Below are positions 25,787 through 33,994 of a stretch of 64,000 bases of DNA, piece after piece. Position numbers and translations under genes: made by a program. The notes under the pieces are model-generated. The model saw only the letters and a program-made list of their open reading frames with translations, was not told the origin of the DNA and searched no databases. Positions within the stretch are counted from its first letter, which is position 1; each line of letters begins with the position of its first letter. Source of the DNA: Streptomyces lincolnensis (lineage in GTDB: Bacteria > Actinomycetota > Actinomycetes > Streptomycetales > Streptomycetaceae); NCBI RefSeq assembly GCF_021173675.1, contig NZ_JAIHON010000012.1, forward strand, positions 186,001 through 250,000, given 5' to 3'.

Positions 25787-26347
25787 TCACTGTCCTTCCC
25801 GGTCGGATACGACCGAAGCGTATCGATTCCCACCCGTCGCGCCGCCCACGGCGGCATGACCGTTTGTGCCGCCCCCGTCGCCCACCGCGGCATGGCCACC
25901 GGTGGACCCGAAGCCCCCCTCGGCCCGTGCCGAGTCGGGAAGCTCCGCGACCTCCTGGAAGCGGACCCTCTCGACCTGCTGGACGACCAGTTGGGCAATC
26001 CGGTCGAAGCGCTCGAACCGCACCGACTCGCGCGGGTCGAGATTCACCACGATCACCTTGATCTCCCCACGGTACCCGCCATCAACCGTCCCCGGGGCAT
26101 TCACGAGAGCGACACCGCAGCGGGCGGCCAGACCGGAGCGGGGATGCACGAAGGCCGCGTACCCCTCCGGGAGGGCGATCGCCACCCCCGTGGGCAGCAC
26201 GGCCCGCTCCCCCGGCTTCAGTTCACGGCTCTCGGTGGTGCGCAGATCGGCACCGGCGTCGCCCGGGTGGGCATACGCCGGAAGCGGTACGTCCGGATCG
26301 ACGCGCCGGATCAGCACACCGAGCTCCTGACGAGGGGTACGGCTCAC
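25787..26347 (-). CDS. dut: dUTP diphosphatase (dUTPase)
   Basis: A 186-residue trimeric-type dUTPase, hydrolysing dUTP to dUMP and PPi. All five motifs are visible: HPGDAGADLRTT (1), HPRSGLAAR (2), PGTVDGGYRGEIKVI (3), RIAQLVV (4) and ARAEGGFGSTGGH (5). The GTG start at 26347 overlaps the thioesterase stop (GTGA). The C-terminus carries an extra ~35-residue Gly/Ala/His-rich tail with a repeated GHAAVG unit beyond motif 5, longer than in typical ~150-residue enzymes and probably disordered. Confidence 0.96.
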   Translation of the reverse strand: MSRTPRQELGVLIRRVDPDVPLPAYAHPGDAGADLRTTESRELKPGERAVLPTGVAIALPEGYAAFVHPRSGLAARCGVALVNAPGTVDGGYRGEIKVIVVNLDPRESVRFERFDRIAQLVVQQVERVRFQEVAELPDSARAEGGFGSTGGHAAVGDGGGTNGHAAVGGATGGNRYASVVSDREGQ

Positions 26348-26928
26348 GGGTTCACCTCGAAGGCACGGGCACGGCGGACCTGGTCGGGATCGTCCATGGC
26401 GGCCCGGATCTCCTCCGGGCGGCCGTTCTCCACGAAGTGGTCCACCTTGACCTCGATGAACAGGGCGTCGGCACGGACCGCGACGGGCCCGTCGGGGGCA
26501 CCGACCCGGCCCGTGGCGGAGGAGTAGATCTTCCGTCCCGCCACCGCCGTCACCTCGGCCGCCAGGTACAGCACCGTGCCGACCGGAACCGGCCGCACGA
26601 AGTCCGTCTCCAGCCGCCCGGTCACCGCGATGGTCCGCAGCAGCCAGTTCAGCGAGCCGAGGGTCTCGTCGAGGGCACTGGCGAGCACCCCGCCGTGCGC
26701 GAGCCCGGGGGCGCCCTGGTGGGCGGCCTGCACGGTGAACTCGGCGGTGATGCTCACACCCTCGCCGGCCCGCGCCGCCAGATGCAGCCCGTGGGGCTGC
26801 TCCCCGCCGCAGCCGAAGCACTGGCCGTAGTGCGCACCGAGCAGCTCACCGGGCGCGGGAGCATCGGGATGGCGCACCGGTTTCACGGCGTCGGCCGGAG
26901 GCTGAAGAGCTGCGGAAGTACCACTCAC
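26344..26928 (-). CDS. PaaI-type hotdog-fold thioesterase
   Basis: 194 residues from GTG 26928. A Cys motif (YGQCFGCGGEQPHGLHL) precedes a hotdog domain with the helix AHGGVLASALDETLGSLNW, whose Asp/Glu region is the usual thioesterase catalytic site. Such proteins hydrolyse acyl-CoA; the substrate is unknown. It overlaps dut by 4 bp and heads the thioesterase-dut-DUF3710 operon. An open frame extends further upstream but without family similarity. Confidence 0.88.
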   Translation of the reverse strand: MSGTSAALQPPADAVKPVRHPDAPAPGELLGAHYGQCFGCGGEQPHGLHLAARAGEGVSITAEFTVQAAHQGAPGLAHGGVLASALDETLGSLNWLLRTIAVTGRLETDFVRPVPVGTVLYLAAEVTAVAGRKIYSSATGRVGAPDGPVAVRADALFIEVKVDHFVENGRPEEIRAAMDDPDQVRRARAFEVNP

Positions 26929-27042
26929 AGCCGCAGACCTTACCCGCCCGCCCGTCACCCACCGGCCATCCTGCCCGACAGCGCTACGCGCAGGCTCCCC
27001 CTGACAGCGGCCCGTTCCGGACACCATGCCAAGCTTGGCTCC

Positions 27043-27507
27043 ATGCAGTCCTCCGCCGCCCCGTACGAAGAACGCCTCACCACCCCCCGCTCGTGGTGGC
27101 TGATCTCCTTCCTCGTCGGCGTCTCGTTCGCTCTGATCCTGCTCCCGTTCGGCACCCTGCCGCTGCTCGGCGGCCTGGTCGGCGGCACGGCGGCGGCAGC
27201 GGTGGTGGCCAGCGCGTACGGGGCTCAGCGCATCCGTGTCGTGGGCGGCTTCCTGATCGCCGGCGAGGCGAAGATCCCGGTGTCGGCGCTGGGCGAGGCC
27301 GAGGTCCTGGACCCGGAGGAGGCCCGCGCCTGGCGCACCTACAAGGCCGACACCCGTGCCTTCCTGCTGCTGCGCGCGTACATCCCCACCGCCCTGCGGG
27401 TGGAGGTCACGGACCCCGAGGACCCCACGCCGTACCTGTACCTGTCGACGCGTGAGCCCGAGCGGCTGGCGGACGCCTTGAAGACGGCGCGATCGGCCGC
27501 CGCCTAG
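27043..27507 (+). CDS. DUF3093 membrane-anchored protein
   Basis: A 154-residue protein from ATG 27043. Two adjacent hydrophobic helices (WWLISFLVGVSFALILLPFG and the following GGLVGGTAAAAVVASAYG) are followed by a soluble domain beginning IRVVGGFLIAGEAKIPVS and ending in SAAA. It matches the actinobacterial DUF3093 family, conserved next to dut and transcribed divergently. The function is unknown. The ribosome-binding site is weak, and the 114-bp divergent gap to the thioesterase must contain both promoters. Confidence 0.85.
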   Translation: MQSSAAPYEERLTTPRSWWLISFLVGVSFALILLPFGTLPLLGGLVGGTAAAAVVASAYGAQRIRVVGGFLIAGEAKIPVSALGEAEVLDPEEARAWRTYKADTRAFLLLRAYIPTALRVEVTDPEDPTPYLYLSTREPERLADALKTARSAAA

Positions 27508-27597
27508 GACGTTTGCGCGGAGTCTCACCCGAGCGGTGGGGTCCGCCGAAGTCTCACGGAAGTCTTACCGGGGTCCGGGCCCCTCGGTCCTGGCGGG

Positions 27598-28509
27598 TCA
27601 GTTCCCGAGTTCCTTGCGGCCGTCCCCCAGTTCCAGTGGGTCCGAGGGTGTCTCCAGGGCCGGAAGCTCGGGCAGCGCGTCCCACGGCACCTGCGTCCTG
27701 CGCAGGTCGGCCCGGATGCGCTCGGCGAGGTTTCTGGTGTCCCTGCGGTTCATGACCGCTCCCACGGCCGCGCCCACCATGAACGGCATCAGGTTCGGCA
27801 GGTTCCGCACCATCCGCTTCATGATCTGCTGCCGCAGTTGCTGTTTCATCCGGCTGTTGAGCGCCGAGTTGTATGTCGACGGCTTGGTCACGTCGATGCC
27901 GCGCTCTCCCGACCAGGAGTTGAGATACGCGGTGGAGCGCTCCTTGAGACCGCCGGGCGGTCGTACGCCGTAGACCTCGTGGAGTTCCGCGATCAGCTTC
28001 AGCTCGATCGCCGCCACACCGGTGATCTCGGCGGCCAGTTCCGTGGGCATCGCCGGCGGGACCGGCATCATCGCCGCGGCGCCGACGCCCGCTCCGACGG
28101 TCGCGGTCGCCCGGCAGGCGCCCGCCACGAGCTTGTCGGCGAGTTCCTCGGGTCCGAGGCCGGGGAACTGCCTGCGGAGCGTCGCGAGGTCGCGTACGGG
28201 GATCCGCGGGGCGTTGTCGATGATCCGGTCGGCGAGGTACGCCAGACCGGCCCTGGCGCGGCTGCCGCCCTTGCGGACGCCTTCCCGGGCCTTGTCCCGG
28301 ATCGCGGCCGCCCGCCGTTTGGCGACGGGGGCCGGATGGTCCGTCGACACCGGGAGGTCAGCCCGGTCGACCGCCGGTTCGAGCGAGGCCGACCCGGTGT
28401 CGGATGAGCCCCGCTCGTCGTCACGCGCGCTGAACCGTCCCTCGGACGGTCCTTTGTCCGCTCCCCGCGCGAGGAAGCGGCGCTTCCGGGGAGGGGTCGA
28501 GCCAGTCAC
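27598..28509 (-). CDS. Conserved hypothetical protein with a hydrophobic core region
   Basis: A 303-residue protein I cannot assign with certainty. Residues 1-90 are Arg/Lys/Ser rich and look disordered. The middle (~125-175) has small-residue hydrophobic stretches (ATATVGAGVGAAAMMPVPPA; ELAAEITGVAAIELKLI), resembling EcsC-like or peripheral membrane proteins. A second short hydrophobic stretch (LMPFMVGAAVGAVMNRR) follows near 245. It lies 13 bp after the DUF4193 gene on the same strand and so belongs to its operon. Confidence 0.75.
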   Translation of the reverse strand: MTGSTPPRKRRFLARGADKGPSEGRFSARDDERGSSDTGSASLEPAVDRADLPVSTDHPAPVAKRRAAAIRDKAREGVRKGGSRARAGLAYLADRIIDNAPRIPVRDLATLRRQFPGLGPEELADKLVAGACRATATVGAGVGAAAMMPVPPAMPTELAAEITGVAAIELKLIAELHEVYGVRPPGGLKERSTAYLNSWSGERGIDVTKPSTYNSALNSRMKQQLRQQIMKRMVRNLPNLMPFMVGAAVGAVMNRRDTRNLAERIRADLRRTQVPWDALPELPALETPSDPLELGDGRKELGN

Positions 28510-28522
28510 GGCCGACCCCTCC

Positions 28523-28819
28523 TCAGTCGCAGTCGCGACAGATCGGCTGACCGTTCTTCTCCCTGGCCAGCTGGCTGCGGTGGTGCACCAGGAAGCAGCT
28601 CATGCAGGTGAACTCGTCCTGCTGCTTCGGCAGTACACGGACGGCCAGCTCCTCGTTCGAGAGGTCGGCGCCGGGCAGTTCGAGACCTTCGGCGGCCTCG
28701 AATTCGTCGACGTCGACGGCCGAGGTCGACTTGTCGTTCCTCCGGGCCTTCAGTTCTTCAAGGCTGTCCGAGTCGACGTCGTCATCGGTCTTGCGTGGGG
28801 TGTCGTAGTCGGTTGCCAT
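28523..28819 (-). CDS. DUF4193 zinc-ribbon-like protein
   Basis: A 98-residue acidic protein from ATG 28819 behind a GGGGGAGA site. The C-terminal third has two CxxC pairs (FTCMSCFLVHHRSQL and ICRDCD), a zinc ribbon. The N-terminal two thirds are charged and likely disordered. The family is universal in actinobacteria and very well conserved; by size and charge it resembles small transcription-associated factors, but no function is established to my knowledge. First gene of an operon with the hypothetical protein downstream. Confidence 0.9.
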   Translation of the reverse strand: MATDYDTPRKTDDDVDSDSLEELKARRNDKSTSAVDVDEFEAAEGLELPGADLSNEELAVRVLPKQQDEFTCMSCFLVHHRSQLAREKNGQPICRDCD

Positions 28820-29224
28820 GTCGCTCTCCCCCTCTGGGTGTCTGCGGTGTCTCCAGCGCACGTAACGCGTGAGAGGCCGGACTTGTGCCCGACCTGAGGC
28901 GGAGATTTTGCCTCACATCAAGGTCTGTTACTCAATCGACACCCAACCGGACTCCTCTTGAGTGATCGGGTTGGATGGCGATCGGGACCGTACACGGTCC
29001 GAATCCCGCACTTCAAAGGCGTCTCACCGTGTACTTCCCGTGATCAGGACCCCGGAAAACCCGGATTTTCCCGGCTTTCCGACCGCCCGCATGATCACGG
29101 AGAGTAGATGGCCGGAAAATCGCCCATGTGATCGATCACACACGGAGGTACCCGACGGGTGCCCCGAAAATTCCGCGCAAAGCGAACATCCTCATATATC
29201 GATCCGTGTGCGGGGGCCATGATC
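28820..29224. other. Intergenic region between cutS and the DUF4193 gene
   Basis: A 405-bp stretch, noticeably AT-richer than its surroundings, that must hold the DUF4193 promoter and the cutS 3' untranslated region. It contains a 14-bp perfect palindrome (separate entry). A GTG-initiated open frame with a good CGGAGGT site at 29159 runs antisense through cutS and is not accepted as a gene. Confidence 0.55.
29128..29141. promoter_or_regulatory. Perfect palindrome TGTGATCGATCACA, Crp-like operator candidate
   Basis: A 14-bp perfect dyad that fits the GTG-N6-CAC pattern described for Streptomyces Crp. It lies ~310 bp upstream of the DUF4193 gene and ~90 bp past the cutS stop, an unusual position for either. 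Confidence 0.35.
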
Positions 29225-30475
29225 TCAGATGGGAAGGGCCACCCGCATCACGAGCCCACCCCCTTCACGCGGCTGAGCCGAGATGTGTCCGCCGTGCGCC
29301 CGGGCCACGGACCGCACGATGGACAGGCCGAGGCCCACCCCCTTGTCGCTGCCCGTGCGCTCCGTACGCAGCCGCCTGAAGGGCTCGAAGAGGTTGTCGA
29401 TCTCGTACGCCGGCACCACCGGGCCCGTGTTGGACACCACGAGGACCGCCTGCCCGTGCTGGACGTCCGTGGTCACCTCGACCCAGCCGCCCTCCGGCAC
29501 GTTGTAGCGCACCGCGTTCTGCACCAGGTTCAGCGCGATCCGCTCCAGCAGCACGCCGTTGCCCTGGACGACCGCGGGCTTCTGCTCGCCGCGGATCACC
29601 ACACCCTTGGCCGCGGCCTCCCCGTGCACCTGGTCGACGGCCTGCTCGGCCACCTCCGCGAGGTCCACCGGCTTGCGCTCGACGACCTGGTTGTCGCTGC
29701 GGGCGAGCAGCAGCAGGCCCTCGACGAGCTGCTCGCTGCGCTCGTTGGTGGCCAGCAGCGTCTTGCCGAGCTGCTGGAGCTCCACCGGCGCGCCCGGGTC
29801 GGACAGATGCACCTCCAGCAGGGTGCGGTTGATCGCCAGCGGTGTACGCAGCTCGTGCGAGGCGTTGCCGACGAAGCGCTGCTGGGCGGTGAAGGCCCGC
29901 TGGAGCCGCTCCAGCATCTCGTCGAAGGTGTCGGCGAGTTCCTTCAGCTCGTCGTCCGGGCCGTCCAGCTCGATCCGGCGGGACAGGTCCGAGCCCGCCA
30001 CCGCGCGCGCGGTGCGGGTGATCCGGCCCAGCGGCGACAGCACGCGCCCGGCCATCGCGTAGCCGAAGGCGAAGGCGATGATCGCGAGGCCCAGCAGGGC
30101 GAGCAGGGAGCGGCTGAGGAGGTTGTCCAGGGACACGTGCCGCTGCTGGTCGATGCACTTGCTGATGATGGTGTTGAACGTGTCGAGCGGCAGATCCGTC
30201 GCGCCGTTGACCGCTGGACATTTGTCGCTGATGACCCTGATGTTCTCGCCGCCGGCGATCTTGAAAGGCGGCTGATTGCCTGAGGTCAGCGCCTGCGCGG
30301 CCAGCAGGTAGATGATCGACAGCAGCAGGATGCCGGCGATCAGGAACATGCCGCCGTAGAGCAGCGTGAGCCTTATGCGAATGGTCGGGCGCAGCCACGG
30401 GAAGGGGGGTTCCGGCCTGCGGGGGTCCCAGGTGGGCTTCGGGGGGGCCTGGGGAGGCGCCGGGGTCGCTGCCAT
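29225..30475 (-). CDS. cutS: CutS sensor histidine kinase
   Basis: A 416-residue membrane kinase. A Pro-rich cytoplasmic start precedes TM1 (LTLLYGGMFLIAGILLLSII). An extracytoplasmic loop of ~75 residues contains two Cys (DKCPAVN; SKCIDQQ). TM2 (LLALLGLAIIAFAFGYAM) and a HAMP domain follow, then SHELRTPLAINR with the phospho-His and a complete HATPase (NAVRYN, GVGLGLSIVRS). The two loop cysteines fit a redox- or disulfide-sensing role in secretion. It pairs with the upstream regulator, 7 bp away, matching the Streptomyces cutRS operon. Confidence 0.94.
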   Translation of the reverse strand: MAATPAPPQAPPKPTWDPRRPEPPFPWLRPTIRIRLTLLYGGMFLIAGILLLSIIYLLAAQALTSGNQPPFKIAGGENIRVISDKCPAVNGATDLPLDTFNTIISKCIDQQRHVSLDNLLSRSLLALLGLAIIAFAFGYAMAGRVLSPLGRITRTARAVAGSDLSRRIELDGPDDELKELADTFDEMLERLQRAFTAQQRFVGNASHELRTPLAINRTLLEVHLSDPGAPVELQQLGKTLLATNERSEQLVEGLLLLARSDNQVVERKPVDLAEVAEQAVDQVHGEAAAKGVVIRGEQKPAVVQGNGVLLERIALNLVQNAVRYNVPEGGWVEVTTDVQHGQAVLVVSNTGPVVPAYEIDNLFEPFRRLRTERTGSDKGVGLGLSIVRSVARAHGGHISAQPREGGGLVMRVALPI

Positions 30476-30482
30476 GGGGGGA

Positions 30483-31136
30483 TCAGATCCGGTAGCCGGA
30501 GCCGGGCACGGTCACGATCACGGGGGGCTCGCCCAGCTTGCGGCGCAGCGTCATGACGGTGACCCGCACGACGTTGGTGAACGGGTCGGTGTTCTCGTCC
30601 CAGGCCTTCTCCAGGAGCTGTTCCGCGGAGACGACGGCGCCCTCGGAGCGCATCAGCACCTCCAGGACGGCGAACTCCTTGGGCGCGAGCTGGACCTCCT
30701 TGCCGTCGCGGAAGACCTCGCGGCGGTTGGGGTCGAGCTTGATCCCGGCGCGCTCCAGGACTGGCGGCAGCGGCACACTGGTGCGCCGTCCCAGCGCACG
30801 CACGCGTGCCGTCAGCTCGCTGAACGCGAAAGGCTTGGGCAGATAGTCGTCGGCGCCGATCTCCAGTCCCTCGACACGGTCGCTGACGTCACCGGAGGCC
30901 GTGAGCATCAGCACGCGGGTGGGCATGCCGAGTTCGACGATCTTGCGGCAGACGTCGTCGCCGTGCACGAGCGGGAGGTCGCGGTCGAGGACGACCACGT
31001 CGTAGTCGTTGACGCCGATGCGTTCCAGGGCGGCCGCACCGTCGTACACGACGTCGACGGCCATGGCCTCCCGGCGGAGTCCGGTGGCCACCGCATCGGC
31101 GAGCAGTTGCTCGTCCTCGACGACGAGTACGCGCAC
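30483..31136 (-). CDS. cutR: CutR OmpR-family response regulator
   Basis: 217 residues from GTG 31136 behind AGGAAGGA, the same length as known CutR. Receiver: VVEDEQLLADAV, phospho-Asp in VVVLDRDLPLVHGD, Lys in YLPKPFAFSEL. The winged-helix domain ends in VPGSGYRI. It forms a two-component system with the downstream kinase; in S. lividans and S. coelicolor cutRS loss alters antibiotic production. An open frame extends 99 bp further upstream but lacks a ribosome-binding site. Confidence 0.95.
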   Translation of the reverse strand: MRVLVVEDEQLLADAVATGLRREAMAVDVVYDGAAALERIGVNDYDVVVLDRDLPLVHGDDVCRKIVELGMPTRVLMLTASGDVSDRVEGLEIGADDYLPKPFAFSELTARVRALGRRTSVPLPPVLERAGIKLDPNRREVFRDGKEVQLAPKEFAVLEVLMRSEGAVVSAEQLLEKAWDENTDPFTNVVRVTVMTLRRKLGEPPVIVTVPGSGYRI

Positions 31137-31550
31137 GTCGCTTGTCCTTCCTGTGTCCACCCGCGTAGCGCTCTGGCGCCCGTGCGGGCAGGTTTCGGTG
31201 AGTGTGTTGACCTCCATCCTGCCCTTTTCGGCCATAAGTCGGCTGTAAGACGAGTGAGCGCCGCCTGAAGGACGGGTGTGAGGCCCGGGAATGCGAGATT
31301 TTCTCGGCGGGTTGAGGTTTCCGTGGAAGGGAGCGGGGGGAGGACGGCTTTACACCCCGCGATCACGCTCTGCATGTGCCGTACCACCATGCGGCACTCC
31401 GCGACCCGCTTCCGCAGAGTGGGCGTGGGTGTCCGGCACCGTCGCCGCCCAGCAGGGGCAGCGCTGGGCACCCGCAGGAGACGTGATCGCCCCTTCCGAA
31501 CGGCACACCCCCGTGCCATCGACCCACGACCCAGGACGAGGGGGCGCAGC
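31137..31550. other. Divergent gap upstream of cutR
   Basis: 414 bp between cutR and the small plus-strand gene. It must contain both promoters. I see no operator, RNA gene or convincing small gene in it. Confidence 0.5.
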
Positions 31551-31724
31551 ATGGACGCATTCACCGCAGGGCTTCTGCAGCGTATAAGGGCGACCGAGTC
31601 CGACCTGACGCGGGCTCGCGACGAGGGCGACGACTTCCTCGTCGAGGTGGAGCAGGGCGAACTCGACGACCTGCGCCGCCTCGCGGCCGAGCACGGTGTG
31701 GAGGTCGCGCGTACCAGCGTCTGA
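31551..31724 (+). CDS. 57-residue acidic helical protein of unknown function
   Basis: A short gene starting at ATG 31551 after a purine-rich AGGACGAGGGGG. The product is highly charged and probably two helices (LLQRIRATESDLTRARDEGD; LDDLRRLAAEHGVEVA), with no membrane segment. I recognise it only as a conserved Streptomyces small protein next to cutR. A strong 15-bp hairpin follows 17 bp after the stop, supporting a real monocistronic transcript. Confidence 0.72.
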   Translation: MDAFTAGLLQRIRATESDLTRARDEGDDFLVEVEQGELDDLRRLAAEHGVEVARTSV

Positions 31725-31741
31725 TCAGCGCGCACGCATGA

Positions 31742-31778
31742 CAGCAGGGCCCGGCGAATCCAGCGCCGGGCCCTGCTG
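31742..31778. terminator. Strong bidirectional hairpin terminator
   Basis: A 15-bp perfect stem CAGCAGGGCCCGGCG with a 7-nt loop between convergent genes (57-residue protein and inositol-monophosphatase family gene). It likely terminates both. Confidence 0.85.
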
Positions 31779-31824
31779 CATGTCCGGGTGCTTGTCTTGT
31801 CCGGGTGCTGGTCCGGGCAACCGC

Positions 31825-32640
31825 CTAGTCGTGCCAGGCGCCGAAGTCCTCCAGGAGCCGCTGGAGGGGCTCGAAGACGCCCGGGGTGCCCGCGACCGTC
31901 AGACCGTGTGCGGGGCGTTCTCCGGGGCGTCCGCCGGTCAGGGCGCCCGCCTCGCGGGCGATGAGGTCGCCCGCGGCGAGGTCCCAGGGGTGCAGGCCGC
32001 GTTCGTAGTAGCCGTCGAGGCGGCCGGCGGCGACGTCGCACAGGTCGACCGCCGCCGAGCCACCGCGCCGGATGTCCCGCAGGAGCGGGATGAGCTTGCG
32101 GGCGACGTCGGCCTGGTGGGTGCGGACCTCGGCGACGTAGTTGAAGCCGGTTGAGACCAGGGCCTGCTCCAGGGGCGGCGCGGGGCGGCAGGCCAGCCTG
32201 CGCTCGCCGTCCCAGGCGCCGGTGGCCCAGGCGCCGCCGCCGCGGACCGCGTGGAAGGTCTCGCCGCGCATCGGGGCCGCGACCACTCCGACGACGGTCT
32301 CGCCGTCCTGCTCGGCGGCGACGGAGACGGCCCATGTGGGCAGACCGTAGAGGTAGTTGACCGTGCCGTCGAGCGGGTCGATCACCCAGCGGATCCCGCT
32401 GGTGCCCTCGGTGGAGGCGCCCTCCTCGCCGAGGAAGCCGTCGTCCGGGCGGTGTTCGGAGATCAGGTCGGTGATCAGCTTCTCCGCCGCGATGTCCATC
32501 TCGGTGACCACGTCGATCGGGCTGGACTTGGTCCTGGCGACCGCGAGGTCGGCCGGGCGGCCGTCCTTCAGGAGGGCACCCGCGCGACGGGCGGCCTCCT
32601 GGGCCAGGTCGAGCAGGTCCGAGTGCAGGGGGTCGGTCAC
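31825..32640 (-). CDS. Inositol monophosphatase-family phosphatase
   Basis: A 271-residue Li+-sensitive Mg-dependent phosphatase fold. Metal/substrate motifs: GFLGEEGAS, IDPLDGTVNYLYGLP and HPWDLAAGDLIAREAG. Candidates include inositol-1-phosphate, histidinol-phosphate or fructose bisphosphate hydrolysis; the sequence alone does not decide. The GTG start at 32640 is 8 bp after the ferrochelatase stop, and its GAGGAG site abuts that stop, so translation is coupled. Confidence 0.92.
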   Translation of the reverse strand: MTDPLHSDLLDLAQEAARRAGALLKDGRPADLAVARTKSSPIDVVTEMDIAAEKLITDLISEHRPDDGFLGEEGASTEGTSGIRWVIDPLDGTVNYLYGLPTWAVSVAAEQDGETVVGVVAAPMRGETFHAVRGGGAWATGAWDGERRLACRPAPPLEQALVSTGFNYVAEVRTHQADVARKLIPLLRDIRRGGSAAVDLCDVAAGRLDGYYERGLHPWDLAAGDLIAREAGALTGGRPGERPAHGLTVAGTPGVFEPLQRLLEDFGAWHD

Positions 32641-32648
32641 GGGGCTCC

Positions 32649-33776
32649 TCACGCGTAGGGGCTGTCGACGCCCGCGGCGGCGGGCTTGGGCGCGCGGGCC
32701 GGGCAGCAGCCGATCGGGCAGAGGTTGTGGTCGGCCCCGAGGGCGCCCAGCGCGCAGGGGCTGACCTCCTGCCCGCGTTCGACGGCGGCCCGCTCCAGGA
32801 CGAGGTCGCGGATCCCGGCGGCGAACCTCGGGTCGGCGCCCACGGTGGCCGAGCGGCGCATCGGCAGGCCCAGTTCCTCCGCCTTGGCCTTGGCCTCCGT
32901 GTCGAGGTCGTAGAGGACCTCCATGTGGTCGGAGACGAAGCCGATGGGGGCGATCACGACGGCCGGGACGCCAGCCTCCTGCCGCTCCTCCAGGTGGTCG
33001 CAGATGTCGGGCTCCAGCCACGGGATGTGCGGGGCGCCGGAGCGGGACTGGTAGACGAGCTGCCAGGGGTGGTCGACGCCGGTGCGCTCGCGGACCGCCT
33101 CGGCGATCAGCCGCGAGACCTCCAGGTGCTGCCTGACGTACGCCCCGCCCTCGCCGTGCTCCTCGACCGGGCCGGAGGTGTCCGCCGAGGCGTTCGGGAT
33201 GGAGTGGGTGGAGAAGGCGAGGTGGGCGCCGTCGCGGACGTCCTCGGGGAGGTCGGCGAGGGAGGCGAGCACGCCCTCGATCATCGGCTCCAGGAAGCCG
33301 GGGTGGTTGAAGTAGTGCCGCAGCTTGTCGACGCGGGGTACTTCGAGGCCCTCGGCCTCCAGGGCGGCCAGCGACTCGGCGAGGTTCTCGCGGTACTGGC
33401 GGCAGCCGGAGTAGGAGGCGTAGGCGCTCGTGGCGAGGACCAGGACGCGGCGGCGGCCGTCGGCGACCATCTCGCGCAGGGTGTCCGTCAGGTAGGGCGC
33501 CCAGTTGCGGTTGCCCCAGTAGATCGGCAGATCCAGGCCGTGGTCCGCGAAGTCCTTGCGGAGGGCGTCCAGAAGGGCGCGGTTCTGGTCGTTGATGGGG
33601 CTGACGCCACCGAAGAGGAAGTAGTGCTCGCCGACTTCCTTGAGGCGTTCCTTGGGGATTCCGCGCCCCCGCGTGACGTTCTCCAGGAACGGAATCACGT
33701 CGTCCGGGCCCTCGGGGCCGCCGAACGAGAGCAGGAGCAGGGCGTCGTAGGGGGTGGCATCGCGCGCGTCTGGCAT
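32649..33776 (-). CDS. hemH: Coproporphyrin III ferrochelatase (CpfC/HemH)
   Basis: A 375-residue ferrochelatase. Conserved blocks: LLLSFGGPEGPDDV, HYFLFGGVSPINDQNRAL and the metal-binding His in AFSTHSIPNAS. The C-terminus carries a four-Cys motif (SPCALGALGADHNLCPIGCC), the [2Fe-2S] site typical of actinobacterial enzymes. In actinobacteria this enzyme inserts iron into coproporphyrin III in the coproporphyrin-dependent heme pathway. No other heme genes are adjacent. It is co-transcribed with the phosphatase gene downstream. Confidence 0.95.
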   Translation of the reverse strand: MPDARDATPYDALLLLSFGGPEGPDDVIPFLENVTRGRGIPKERLKEVGEHYFLFGGVSPINDQNRALLDALRKDFADHGLDLPIYWGNRNWAPYLTDTLREMVADGRRRVLVLATSAYASYSGCRQYRENLAESLAALEAEGLEVPRVDKLRHYFNHPGFLEPMIEGVLASLADLPEDVRDGAHLAFSTHSIPNASADTSGPVEEHGEGGAYVRQHLEVSRLIAEAVRERTGVDHPWQLVYQSRSGAPHIPWLEPDICDHLEERQEAGVPAVVIAPIGFVSDHMEVLYDLDTEAKAKAEELGLPMRRSATVGADPRFAAGIRDLVLERAAVERGQEVSPCALGALGADHNLCPIGCCPARAPKPAAAGVDSPYA

Positions 33777-33994
33777 GGATCGATCCTGTCATCCGGTACT
33801 GACAGCCGGGAAACGGCGGGGTGACCGACGGGGTTCCCGTTTCGTCCGCCCTGGGGCGCCAGGACGTCCACCCCGGTGCGTTAGGGTCACCCCACTTGTA
33901 AGCTGTATCAGCTGTCTTCACGCCTTACGCGCGCACTCCTGCGCGCTCCTCGCCCCCGCGAGCCCCACCGCTCTTCCCCCGACCGGAGCCGTCC

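Noticed and set aside
29159..30283. GTG-initiated open frame with a good CGGAGGT site running through cutS on the opposite strand
   Set aside because: It is antisense to a well-supported kinase gene over most of its length, its composition is Arg/Pro/His-rich shadow coding, and no family is recognisable.
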